In this document: positions 24,464 through 31,992 of the stretch, one piece after another
Layout: every line of letters begins with the position of its first letter
Numbering within the stretch: the first letter of the stretch is position 1
NCBI RefSeq assembly: GCF_019890725.1
Contig: NZ_JAINZZ010000013.1
Location: forward strand, 62,001 to 126,000
Origin: Actinacidiphila acidipaludis
Lineage (GTDB): Bacteria; Actinomycetota; Actinomycetes; Streptomycetales; Streptomycetaceae
DNA: 64,000 bases
Reading direction: 5' to 3'
The notes under the pieces: generated by a model
Database searches by the model: none
Told to the model about the DNA's origin: nothing
The model's input: the letters and a program-made list of their open reading frames with translations, nothing else
Position numbers and translations under genes: made by a program

Positions 24464-27211
24464 ATGACGGAGCACCAGACGCAGCCGTACCCCGTCCACT
24501 GGGAGGCGGACGTCGTGCTGCGCGACGGCGGCATCGCCCACATCCGGCCGATCGGCCCGGACGACGCGGGACGGCTGGTCGGCTTCTACGAGAAGGTGTC
24601 CGACGAGTCGAAGTACTACCGCTTCTTCGCTCCGTACCCGCGGCTGTCCGACCGGGACGTGCACCGCTTCACGCACCACGACTACGTCGACCGGGTCGGC
24701 CTCGCCGCCACCGTCGGCGGCCAGTTCATCGCCACGGTCCGCTACGACCGGATCGACGAGAACGGCCGTTCGGGGCACCACGGCACCCGTGCGGAGGTCG
24801 CCTTCCTGGTCCAGGACGACCATCAGGGGCGCGGGGTGGCCTCCGCCCTGCTGGAGCACATCGCCGCCGTCGCCCGCGAACGCGGCATCCTGCACTTCAC
24901 CGCCGAGGTGCTCCCGGCCAACCGCAAGATGGTCAAGGTCTTCACCGACGCCGGCTTCACCCAGCAGCGCAGCTTCGCCGACGGTGTGGTCCACCTCGAC
25001 CTCGACCTGGAGCCCACCGACGAGTCGGTCCAGGTCATGCGGGCCCGCGAGCACCGTGCCGAGGCCCGTTCGGTGCAGCGGCTGCTGCGGCCCGCCTCGG
25101 TGGCCGTCGTCGGCACCGGGCGCCGGCCGGGCGGCGTCGGCCGCACCCTGCTGCGGAACATCACCGCCGGCGGCTTCACCGGCCGCCTGTACGCCGTCAA
25201 CCACTCCTTCCCCGACGGCGGGACGGACCTCGACGGCGTGCCCGGGTACCGGTCGGTCGCCTCGATCGGCGAACCGGTGGACCTCGCGGTGATCGCGGTG
25301 CCCGCCGACCGGGTGCCCGAAGCCGTCGCCGACTGCGGCGAGGCCGGGGTGCGCGGGCTGGTCGTGGTCGCCGCCGGGTACTCCGAGAGCGGCGCCGAGG
25401 GCCGCGAGAAGCAGCGTGAGCTGGTTCGCCGGGCACGCAGCCACGGCATGCGTGTCATCGGGCCGAACGCGTTCGGCGTGCTCAACACCGCCGACGACAT
25501 CCGTCTCAACGCCTCGCTGTCACCCGAGATGCCGCACCGCGGGCGCCTGGGGCTGTTCACCCAGTCCGGCTCCATCGGCATCGCCCTGCTGTCGGGGCTG
25601 CACCGCCGCGGCGCCGGGCCCTCGTCGTTCGTCTCGGCGGGCAACCGCGCCGACGTCTCCGGCAACGACCTGCTGCAGTTCTGGCAGGACGACCCGGAGA
25701 CCGAGGCGGTGCTGATGTACCTGGAGTCCTTCGGCAACCCGCGCAAGTTCACCCGGATCGCCCGCCGCATCGCGGCCACCAAGCCGGTCGTGGTGGTCAA
25801 GGGCGCCCTGCACTCCGGCTCGGTGCCGGCGGGCCACGCGGTGCCCGACACCCGCATCCCCGACTCCACCGTCTCCGCCCTGTTCCGGCAGGCCGGCGTG
25901 ATCAGGGTGGCCACCGTCACGGAACTGCTGGACGCCGGGCTGTTCCTCGCCCTGCAGCCGCTCCCGGCCGGCGACCGCGTGGCGGTGCTCGGCAACTCCG
26001 AGTCCATCGGGCTGCTCACCTACGACGCCGCGCTCTCCGCGGGGCTGCGGCCCGCGCCCCCGCTGGACCTGACCACCGCCGCCCGGCCCGAGGACTTCGC
26101 CGCGGCCCTGCGGAAGGCCCTGGCCGACCCCGGCAACGACGCCGTGGTCGTCACCGCCATCCCGCGGGTCGGCTCCGAGGACGCGGCCGACCCCGAGTCC
26201 GGCGACGACCCCGCGCTCGCCGAGGCCCTGCGCGCCGCCGCCGAGGGCGCGGCCAAACCGGTGGCCGTCGTCCACCTCGCCCTGGAGACCATGGCCGACC
26301 GGCTCGCCGCGGCCGGGCCGCCCGGCGCACGCATCCCCGCCTACTCCGCCCCCGACCGGCTCGTCGGCTCCCTGGCCGAGGCGACCGCCTACGCGATGTG
26401 GCGTGCCACCGCCGCGGAACCCGGCCGGGTCCCGCAGTTCGACGACGTCCAGGAGGCGGCCGCCGCCGAGGACGTACGGAGCCTGCTGACCCCCGCGGAG
26501 CCGGGCACCGCGCCCGCGCCGGGCGGGCGCACGCTGAACGACGCCGAGGCGGCCGGGCTGCTCGCCCGCTACGGCATCCATGTGCACCGGGCGCTGCCCG
26601 CGCCGGACCGGGAGGCCGCAGTCGCCGCCGCGCGGGCGCTCGGCTACCCCGTGGCGCTGAAGACCACCGCGCCGCACCTGCGGCACCGCGCCGACCTCGG
26701 CGGGGTCCGGCTGGACCTGGCCGACGAGCAGGACCTGCGGCGCGCCTACGACGAACTCACCGCGCGGCTCGGCGGTCCCGCGGAACTGCGGCCGGTGGTG
26801 CAGGCGATGGCGCCGCGCGGCGTCGACACGGTGGTGCGCGCCGGGGTCGACCCGGCGGCCGGCGCGGTGCTGTCCTTCGGGCTGGCCGGCGCGCCGTCGG
26901 AGCTGCTGGGGGACACCGCGCACCGGCTGGTCCCGGCGACCGACCGGGACGTGGCCGAACTCGTCCGCTCGATCAAGGCCGCACCCCTGCTGTTCGGCTG
27001 GCGCGGCGCGGAGCCGGTGGACACCGCGGCCCTGGAGGAACTGCTGCTGCGGGTGTCGATGCTCGCCGACGACCTGCCCGAGGTCGTCGGGGTGGACCTG
27101 GAACCGGTGGTGGTCGCCGCCCGCGGCCTCAGCGTGCTCGGCGCCACCGTCCGTCTCGCCCCGCCGCCGCCCCGCACCGACCTCGGTCCGCGCGCCCTGG
27201 CCTCGTACTGA
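24464..27211 (+). CDS. GNAT acetyltransferase fused to an ADP-forming acyl-CoA-synthetase-like protein
   Basis: The 915-residue protein has a GNAT domain at the N-terminus (about 10-190; acetyl-CoA loop VQDDHQGRGVASALLEH). A CoA-binding Rossmann domain follows (about 205-310: RPASVAVVGTGRRPGG), then succinyl-CoA-ligase-like domains (about 330-640) and a C-terminal ATP-grasp region (about 690-900). This N-terminal GNAT order is that of the Streptomyces PatA-type protein acetyltransferases. The phosphohistidine region, SHTGAL in active ADP-forming synthetases, is degenerate (AGHAVPDTR), so the synthetase half may be a regulatory acetyl-CoA sensor. The likely role is lysine acetylation of metabolic enzymes; this is inference. 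Confidence 0.88.
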   Translation: MTEHQTQPYPVHWEADVVLRDGGIAHIRPIGPDDAGRLVGFYEKVSDESKYYRFFAPYPRLSDRDVHRFTHHDYVDRVGLAATVGGQFIATVRYDRIDENGRSGHHGTRAEVAFLVQDDHQGRGVASALLEHIAAVARERGILHFTAEVLPANRKMVKVFTDAGFTQQRSFADGVVHLDLDLEPTDESVQVMRAREHRAEARSVQRLLRPASVAVVGTGRRPGGVGRTLLRNITAGGFTGRLYAVNHSFPDGGTDLDGVPGYRSVASIGEPVDLAVIAVPADRVPEAVADCGEAGVRGLVVVAAGYSESGAEGREKQRELVRRARSHGMRVIGPNAFGVLNTADDIRLNASLSPEMPHRGRLGLFTQSGSIGIALLSGLHRRGAGPSSFVSAGNRADVSGNDLLQFWQDDPETEAVLMYLESFGNPRKFTRIARRIAATKPVVVVKGALHSGSVPAGHAVPDTRIPDSTVSALFRQAGVIRVATVTELLDAGLFLALQPLPAGDRVAVLGNSESIGLLTYDAALSAGLRPAPPLDLTTAARPEDFAAALRKALADPGNDAVVVTAIPRVGSEDAADPESGDDPALAEALRAAAEGAAKPVAVVHLALETMADRLAAAGPPGARIPAYSAPDRLVGSLAEATAYAMWRATAAEPGRVPQFDDVQEAAAAEDVRSLLTPAEPGTAPAPGGRTLNDAEAAGLLARYGIHVHRALPAPDREAAVAAARALGYPVALKTTAPHLRHRADLGGVRLDLADEQDLRRAYDELTARLGGPAELRPVVQAMAPRGVDTVVRAGVDPAAGAVLSFGLAGAPSELLGDTAHRLVPATDRDVAELVRSIKAAPLLFGWRGAEPVDTAALEELLLRVSMLADDLPEVVGVDLEPVVVAARGLSVLGATVRLAPPPPRTDLGPRALASY

Positions 27212-27291
27212 CGGCCTCGTACTGACGCCCGAAGGCGGCCCGCGGTGCGCGCGGTCCAGCACGAACGGCCGATAACGTCACACCGCGCGCA

Positions 27292-27297
27292 TAGGAT
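27292..27297 (+). promoter_or_regulatory. -10 box TAGGAT, probable leaderless start
   Basis: TAGGAT lies 7 nt before the ATG at 27305, and no RBS is present. Confidence 0.5.
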
Positions 27298-27304
27298 GGT
27301 GCAC

Positions 27305-27889
27305 ATGGCGAAGACCGGTACGACGACGCAGGGCCTGCGCACAGCCATCGAGCGCAGCGGCTACTACCCCACCCTGGTGGCGGAGGCCGTCGAGGCCGCG
27401 GTCGGCCGGGAGCCCGTGTCCTCGTACCTGGTGCACCAGGAGACCACCTTCGACGCCAACGAGGTGCGCCGCCACGTCACGGTGCTCGTCCTCACCGGCA
27501 GCCGGTTCATCGTCAGCCACACCGACGAGCAGGCGGCCGACGACACCTCGCCGAGCCCGTACGCCACCACCTCGACGGAGTCCGTCAAGCTCGGGCGGAT
27601 CTCCTCGGTGGTGGTCAGCCGGGTCGTGGCCAACCCCGAGTCGTACACGCCGGGCACGCTGCCCCGCGAGGTGGTGCTGACCATCGGCTGGGGCGCGGTG
27701 GCCCGGCTCGACCTGGAGCCCGCCGCCTGCAGCGACCCCAACTGCGAGGCGGACCACGGCTACACCGGTTCCTCCACGGCCGACGACCTGTCGCTGCGGG
27801 TCAGCGAGGCGGGCGACGGCCCCGAGGCCGTCCGCCAGACGCTCGCCTTCGCGCAGGCCCTCTCCGAGGCGACGGCGGCCACGGACTGA
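27305..27889 (+). CDS. Conserved actinobacterial protein (DUF5998-like)
   Basis: The 194-residue protein matches my recollection of a conserved Streptomyces family (DUF5998) of unknown function. The N-terminus QGLRTAIERSGYYPTLVAEAVEAA is followed by a PH-like beta-rich core (HQETTFDANEVRRHVTVLVL split by normal spacing; VSSVV-like strands) and a CSDPNCEADHG cysteine motif that may bind a metal. There is no membrane segment. The downstream phosphodiesterase gene starts 7 bp after its stop, suggesting an operon. The start at 27305 is supported by the leaderless -10 box. Confidence 0.8.
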   Translation: MAKTGTTTQGLRTAIERSGYYPTLVAEAVEAAVGREPVSSYLVHQETTFDANEVRRHVTVLVLTGSRFIVSHTDEQAADDTSPSPYATTSTESVKLGRISSVVVSRVVANPESYTPGTLPREVVLTIGWGAVARLDLEPAACSDPNCEADHGYTGSSTADDLSLRVSEAGDGPEAVRQTLAFAQALSEATAATD

Positions 27890-27896
27890 TGGCCTG

Positions 27897-29093
27897 ATGA
27901 TGGTCGGTCCCCTGCACGGCGTGGACGATCCCGCGCCGCTCGATCCCTTCACCGCGCCCGCGCCCCTGTACGGCTCCGGCGCGCTCTGCGACGTCATCCC
28001 CGCGGCTGTCGCCGGATTCCAGGTGCCCGGCATGCCGGCGACCGGACTCACGCTGGCGCCCGCCGACCGGGTGTGCGTCTTCCTCGTGGACGGCCTGGGC
28101 TGGGAGCTGATCCTGCGGCACCCCGACGAGGCGCCGTACCTCACCTCGCTGCTCCACGGATCGTGCGGCGGCACCGGGCGGCCGATCACCGCGGGCTTCC
28201 CCGCCACCACCGCGACCTCGCTGGCCTCTGTCGGCACCGGCCTGCCGCCCGGCGGGCACGGACTGGCCGGCTACACCGTGCTCGACCCCGGCACCGGGCA
28301 GCTGATGAACCAGCTGCGCTGGCAGCCGTGGACGGCCCCGGACGTCTGGCAGCCGCACCCCACCGTCTTCCGGCTCGCCGAGGCCGCGGGCATCGCCACC
28401 TGCCAGGTGACCTCGCCGACGTTCGAGCACACCCCGCTGACCAAGATCGCGCTCTCCGGCGGCACCTTCCTCGGCCGGCTCACCGGCGAGGAGCGGATGG
28501 ACCTCGCCGCGGAGCGGCTGGCCGCCGCCGACCGCGCGCTGGTCTACACGTACTACAGCGAACTGGACGGCATGGGCCACCGGCACGGCGTGGACTCCGA
28601 CGCCTGGCGCGGCCAGCTGATGATGGTCGACCGGCTGGTGCAGCGGCTCGCCGAGCAACTCCCGCCGCGCAGCGCGCTGTACGTCACCGCCGACCACGGC
28701 ATGATCGACATCCCCTTCGACGAGGAGTCGCGGATCGACTTCGACGAGGACTGGGAGCTGCGGGCCGGCGTCTCCGTCCTCGGCGGCGAGGGCCGGGCCC
28801 GGCACGTCTACGCGGTGCCCGGCGCCGCCGCCGACGTGCTCACGGTGTGGCGCGAGGTGCTCGGCGACCGGATGTGGGTGGCCGGCCGGGAACAGGCCGT
28901 CGCCGCGGGGTGGTTCGGGCCGGCGCCGGAGGAGCGCGTGCTCGGCCGGATCGGCGACGTGGTGGCCGTCGCCCGCGACGACCTGGCGATCGTGGCCAAC
29001 CGCACCGAGCCGGGGGAGTCCCGCATGGTCGGCCTGCACGGCTCGCTGGCCCCCGTCGAACAACTCGTGCCGCTGCTCGAAGTACGCTGCTAG
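27897..29093 (+). CDS. Alkaline-phosphatase-superfamily nucleotide pyrophosphatase/phosphodiesterase
   Basis: The 398-residue protein is of the type I phosphodiesterase/nucleotide pyrophosphatase family. Metal ligands and nucleophile are visible: the VDGLGWE aspartate near residue 63, the Thr nucleophile in FPATTATS near residue 102, ELDGMGHRHG (Asp/His pair), TADHGMID and the final GLHGSL histidine. No signal peptide is evident, so it is probably cytoplasmic. The substrate is unknown. It starts 7 bp after the previous gene; two adjacent ATG codons (27897 and 27900) are possible starts. Confidence 0.88.
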   Translation: MMVGPLHGVDDPAPLDPFTAPAPLYGSGALCDVIPAAVAGFQVPGMPATGLTLAPADRVCVFLVDGLGWELILRHPDEAPYLTSLLHGSCGGTGRPITAGFPATTATSLASVGTGLPPGGHGLAGYTVLDPGTGQLMNQLRWQPWTAPDVWQPHPTVFRLAEAAGIATCQVTSPTFEHTPLTKIALSGGTFLGRLTGEERMDLAAERLAAADRALVYTYYSELDGMGHRHGVDSDAWRGQLMMVDRLVQRLAEQLPPRSALYVTADHGMIDIPFDEESRIDFDEDWELRAGVSVLGGEGRARHVYAVPGAAADVLTVWREVLGDRMWVAGREQAVAAGWFGPAPEERVLGRIGDVVAVARDDLAIVANRTEPGESRMVGLHGSLAPVEQLVPLLEVRC

Positions 29094-29204
29094 CCGCTCT
29101 TCGCCCCCGTACGCCGCCGCCCGCCTCCCCGTCAGCTCCCGTCCGTCCTGCCGGCCCCGTCCGCTCCGTTCGCCGCCGTCCACCGAAAGGCCTGCGCTCC
29201 TTCC

Positions 29205-29855
29205 ATGCCCGAGCTGGTTTTCTTCTCCGGAACGATGGACTGCGGCAAGTCGACGCTCGCCCTGCAGATCGTGCACAACCGCACCGCCCGCGGGCTGCAG
29301 TCGGTGATCTTCACCCGCAACGACCGGGCCGGGCAGGGCAAGCTCTCCTCCCGCCTCGGCCTGGTCACCGACGCGGTCGAGGTCACCGACGCGATGGACC
29401 TGTACGCGCATCTCGTCGGCCTGATCACCCGCGGCGGCCGGGTGGACTACGTGGTCGTCGACGAGGCCCAGTTCCTGGCCCCCGGACAGATAGACCAGCT
29501 CGCCCGCGCGGTGGACGAACTCGATCTGGACGTCTACGCGTTCGGCATCACCACCGACTTCCGCACCCGGCTCTTCCCCGGCTCCCAGCGGCTGATCGAG
29601 CTCGCCGACCGCGTCGAGGCCCTCCAGGTGGAGGCGCTGTGCTGGTGCGGGGCGCGGGCCACCCACAACGCCAGGACCATCGGCGGCGTCATGGTGGTGG
29701 AGGGCGCCCAGGTCGTCGTCGGTGACGTCGAGGGCGCCTCCGGTGAGGTCGGCTACGAGGTGCTGTGCCGCCGCCACCACAGCCGCCGGGCGACCCGGGC
29801 GACCGCGGGCGTGGGCGCCCTGAGCCCGGACGTGCTGCCCGTCCCGCTGCCCTGA
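29205..29855 (+). CDS. tdk: Thymidine kinase
   Basis: The 216-residue type II thymidine kinase phosphorylates thymidine (and deoxyuridine) with ATP for salvage. It has P-loop SGTMDCGKST (about 8-17), Walker B-like VVVDEAQFL with the catalytic glutamate, the lasso/thymidine-binding region YAFGITTDFRT and zinc ligands in CWCGA and CRRHH. The length is normal. It is preceded by AAAGG and follows the phosphodiesterase gene after 111 bp that hold no other feature. Confidence 0.95.
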   Translation: MPELVFFSGTMDCGKSTLALQIVHNRTARGLQSVIFTRNDRAGQGKLSSRLGLVTDAVEVTDAMDLYAHLVGLITRGGRVDYVVVDEAQFLAPGQIDQLARAVDELDLDVYAFGITTDFRTRLFPGSQRLIELADRVEALQVEALCWCGARATHNARTIGGVMVVEGAQVVVGDVEGASGEVGYEVLCRRHHSRRATRATAGVGALSPDVLPVPLP

Positions 29856-29983
29856 CGTCTTTCCCACGGGCGCCTTCGAGCCGGACTCGGGCAAGTCTCG
29901 GGCAAGCTGTACCCCGTCCGGGAACCGCCGGCCCGGGACCGCCGGGCCGCGCCGAGCGACACCGATGGGAGTGTGCAACGCCC

Positions 29984-30646
29984 GTGAGCGACATACCGAA
30001 CCGCCGTGCGCTGGTGGTCCGCGGCGGCTGGGAGGGCCACGCCCCCGTGGCGATCACGGACCTCTTCCTGCCGTTCCTGCGGGACCACGGCTTCACCGTG
30101 CAGACCTCCGAGGACCTCGCGGTGTACGAGGACGCCGCACTGCTGGCCGCCACCGACCTCGTCGTGCAGTGCTGGTCCATGGGCGAGGTCACGCCCGCGC
30201 AGAGCCGCGGGCTGTCCGCCGCCGTGCGGGCCGGCACCGGCTTCGCCGGCTGGCACGGCGGCATCGTCGACGCCTTCCGCGGCGACCTGGACTACCAGCT
30301 CGTCACCGGCGGCCAGTTCCTCATGCACCCGCCCGGGTTCGTCGAGCACACCGTGCACCTGGCGCCCGGACGGGACACCCACCCGGTCGTGGGCGGCCTG
30401 CGGGACTTCCGGGTGCACACCGAGCAGTACTGGGTCGCCACCGACCCGGCCATCGACGTGCTCGCCACCACGACGTTCCCGGCGGGGGAGGAGCGCGAGG
30501 CGCCGGTCGTCATGCCGGCGGTCTGGACCCGCGGCCACGGGCGCGGGCGGGTCTTCGTCTCCACCATCGGCCACAAGGCCGACGACTTCGACGTGCCGGA
30601 AGTACGCGCCCTCACCGAACGGGGGCTGCTGTGGGCGGCTCGCTGA
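29984..30646 (+). CDS. ThuA-like domain protein
   Basis: The 220-residue protein has the glutamine-amidotransferase-like ThuA fold (trehalose-utilisation family): ALVVRGGWEGHAP at the start, GTGFAGWHGG with the conserved His (about 83-92), and a C-terminal GRGRVFVSTIGH. ThuA/ThuB pairs oxidise disaccharides, and here the next gene is a Gfo/Idh/MocA oxidoreductase that could be the ThuB-like partner. I chose the GTG at 29984. The coding ends overlap by 16 nt, implying co-translation. Confidence 0.88.
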   Translation: MSDIPNRRALVVRGGWEGHAPVAITDLFLPFLRDHGFTVQTSEDLAVYEDAALLAATDLVVQCWSMGEVTPAQSRGLSAAVRAGTGFAGWHGGIVDAFRGDLDYQLVTGGQFLMHPPGFVEHTVHLAPGRDTHPVVGGLRDFRVHTEQYWVATDPAIDVLATTTFPAGEEREAPVVMPAVWTRGHGRGRVFVSTIGHKADDFDVPEVRALTERGLLWAAR

Positions 30647-31758
30647 CACCGCTGCGCGTCGGCATGGCCGGCACCGGGAGGATCAGCGGCCAGTACCTCG
30701 ACACCCTGGCCCGCACGCCCGGTCTGCGGCTCACCGCGGTCACCGACCTCGACCCGGAGCGCGCCGCGCGGGCGGTGGCGGGCACCGGCGCCGCGGTCGC
30801 CGGCACGGTGGCCGCCCTGGTCGCGCGCGACGACGTCGACGCGGTGCTGAACCTGACCGTGCCCGCCGCGCACGCCGAGGTCGCGCTCGCGGCGATCGCC
30901 GCGGGCAAGCACGTCTACGGCGAGAAGCCGCTGGCCGCCACCCGCGAGGAGGCCGCAGCCGTGCTCGCCGCCGCGGCGGCCGCCGGGGTCCGGGTGGGCT
31001 GCGCCCCGGACACCGTGCTCGGCACCGGCACCCAGACCGCCCGCCGGGCCGTCGACGACGGACTCGTCGGGACCCCGCTGGCCGCGACCGCGTTCATGAC
31101 CACCGCGGGCCACGAGCGCTGGCACCCCGACCCGGAGTTCTACTACCGGCCGGGCGGCGGGCCGCTGCTGGACATGGGCCCGTACTACCTGTCCGCACTG
31201 GTCCACCTGCTCGGACCGGTCACCGCGGTCACCGGCGCCGCGTCCGCACGGCGCGCCGAGCGGGTGATCGGCTCAGGACCCCGCGCCGGGCAGCGCTTCC
31301 CCGTCGCGGTGGACACCCATGTCACCGGGATCCTGCACCACGCCGGCGGCGCCCTGTCCACGCTGGTGATGAGCTTCGATGTGCACGCCGCGCGGCTGCC
31401 CCGGATCGAGGTGTACGGCACCGCGGGATCGCTGTCCGTCCCCGACCCCAACGGCTTCGACGGGCAGGTCGAGTGGTACCCCGCCGACCGGGAGCGGTGG
31501 GAGTCGCTGCCGGTCTCCGCCGGGTACCCCGGTGCCGGGCGCGGCACCGGCCTGGCCGACCTGGCCGCCGCGATCGCCGCCGGGACGCCGCACCGCGCGT
31601 CGGCCGAACTGGCCGCGCACGTGCTGGACGTGATGCTCGGTCTGCTGGACGCCGCACGGCAGGGCGTCACCCTGCCGATCGACGGCGGATGCCCGCGGCC
31701 GGCGCCGGTGGAGCTGCCGGAACCCGACGCGGCCAGCCGGTCCACCACGTCGCGCTGA
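30631..31758 (+). CDS. Gfo/Idh/MocA-family NAD(P)-dependent oxidoreductase
   Basis: The 375-residue sugar dehydrogenase-like protein has a Rossmann domain at 10-130 (GMAGTGRISGQY), the catalytic EKP motif (GEKPLAA, near residue 97) and a C-terminal alpha/beta substrate domain with GGGPLLDMGPYYL. Family members oxidise sugars, inositols or their phosphates. The GTG at 30631 overlaps the ThuA-like gene and has a G-rich RBS. Its location ahead of a secreted GH3 glycosidase suggests a role in using the sugar that enzyme releases. Confidence 0.92.
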   Translation: MGGSLTPLRVGMAGTGRISGQYLDTLARTPGLRLTAVTDLDPERAARAVAGTGAAVAGTVAALVARDDVDAVLNLTVPAAHAEVALAAIAAGKHVYGEKPLAATREEAAAVLAAAAAAGVRVGCAPDTVLGTGTQTARRAVDDGLVGTPLAATAFMTTAGHERWHPDPEFYYRPGGGPLLDMGPYYLSALVHLLGPVTAVTGAASARRAERVIGSGPRAGQRFPVAVDTHVTGILHHAGGALSTLVMSFDVHAARLPRIEVYGTAGSLSVPDPNGFDGQVEWYPADRERWESLPVSAGYPGAGRGTGLADLAAAIAAGTPHRASAELAAHVLDVMLGLLDAARQGVTLPIDGGCPRPAPVELPEPDAASRSTTSR

Positions 31759-31816
31759 CCCTGCGGCCGCCGCCTCACCCGGCCGGACCGGCTGGGTGAA
31801 CGGCGGCCGCCGGCCG

Positions 31817-31845
31817 GAGGTTTCGCCGCCATCGGTCGAAACCTC
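31817..31845. promoter_or_regulatory. 9-bp perfect inverted repeat, candidate operator
   Basis: GAGGTTTCG (31817-31825) and CGAAACCTC (31837-31845) are perfect inverted half-sites with an 11-bp spacer, ending 23 bp before the -35 of the GH3 gene. The position suits an activator or repressor of the glycosidase. Confidence 0.5.
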
Positions 31846-31868
31846 GGCACCAACTCCCGTCAGAGACC

Positions 31869-31898
31869 TTGACGTTGCCGGAAGAGAAGTCACAGACT
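31869..31898 (+). promoter_or_regulatory. Promoter TTGACG-18-CAGACT of the GH3 gene
   Basis: A consensus-like -35 TTGACG (31869-31874) and a -10 CAGACT (31893-31898) are separated by 18 bp, predicting a start near 31905 and a leader of about 88 nt. Confidence 0.55.
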
Positions 31899-31920
31899 CC
31901 CACACTGACAACGCAAGCCC

Positions 31921-31951
31921 CGGACTTTCTTCGGACTTGCACCTAAGTCCG
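31921..31951. promoter_or_regulatory. CGGACTT direct/inverted repeats, candidate operator
   Basis: CGGACTT occurs at 31921-31927 and 31932-31938, and its inverse AAGTCCG lies at 31945-31951. The inner pair forms a 7-bp inverted repeat with a 6-bp spacer, just downstream of the predicted transcription start. This is a typical repressor position. Confidence 0.45.
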
Positions 31952-31992
31952 CGGACGGACCGGGTCCCCTGCTCGATGACGACGGAGGCAGG

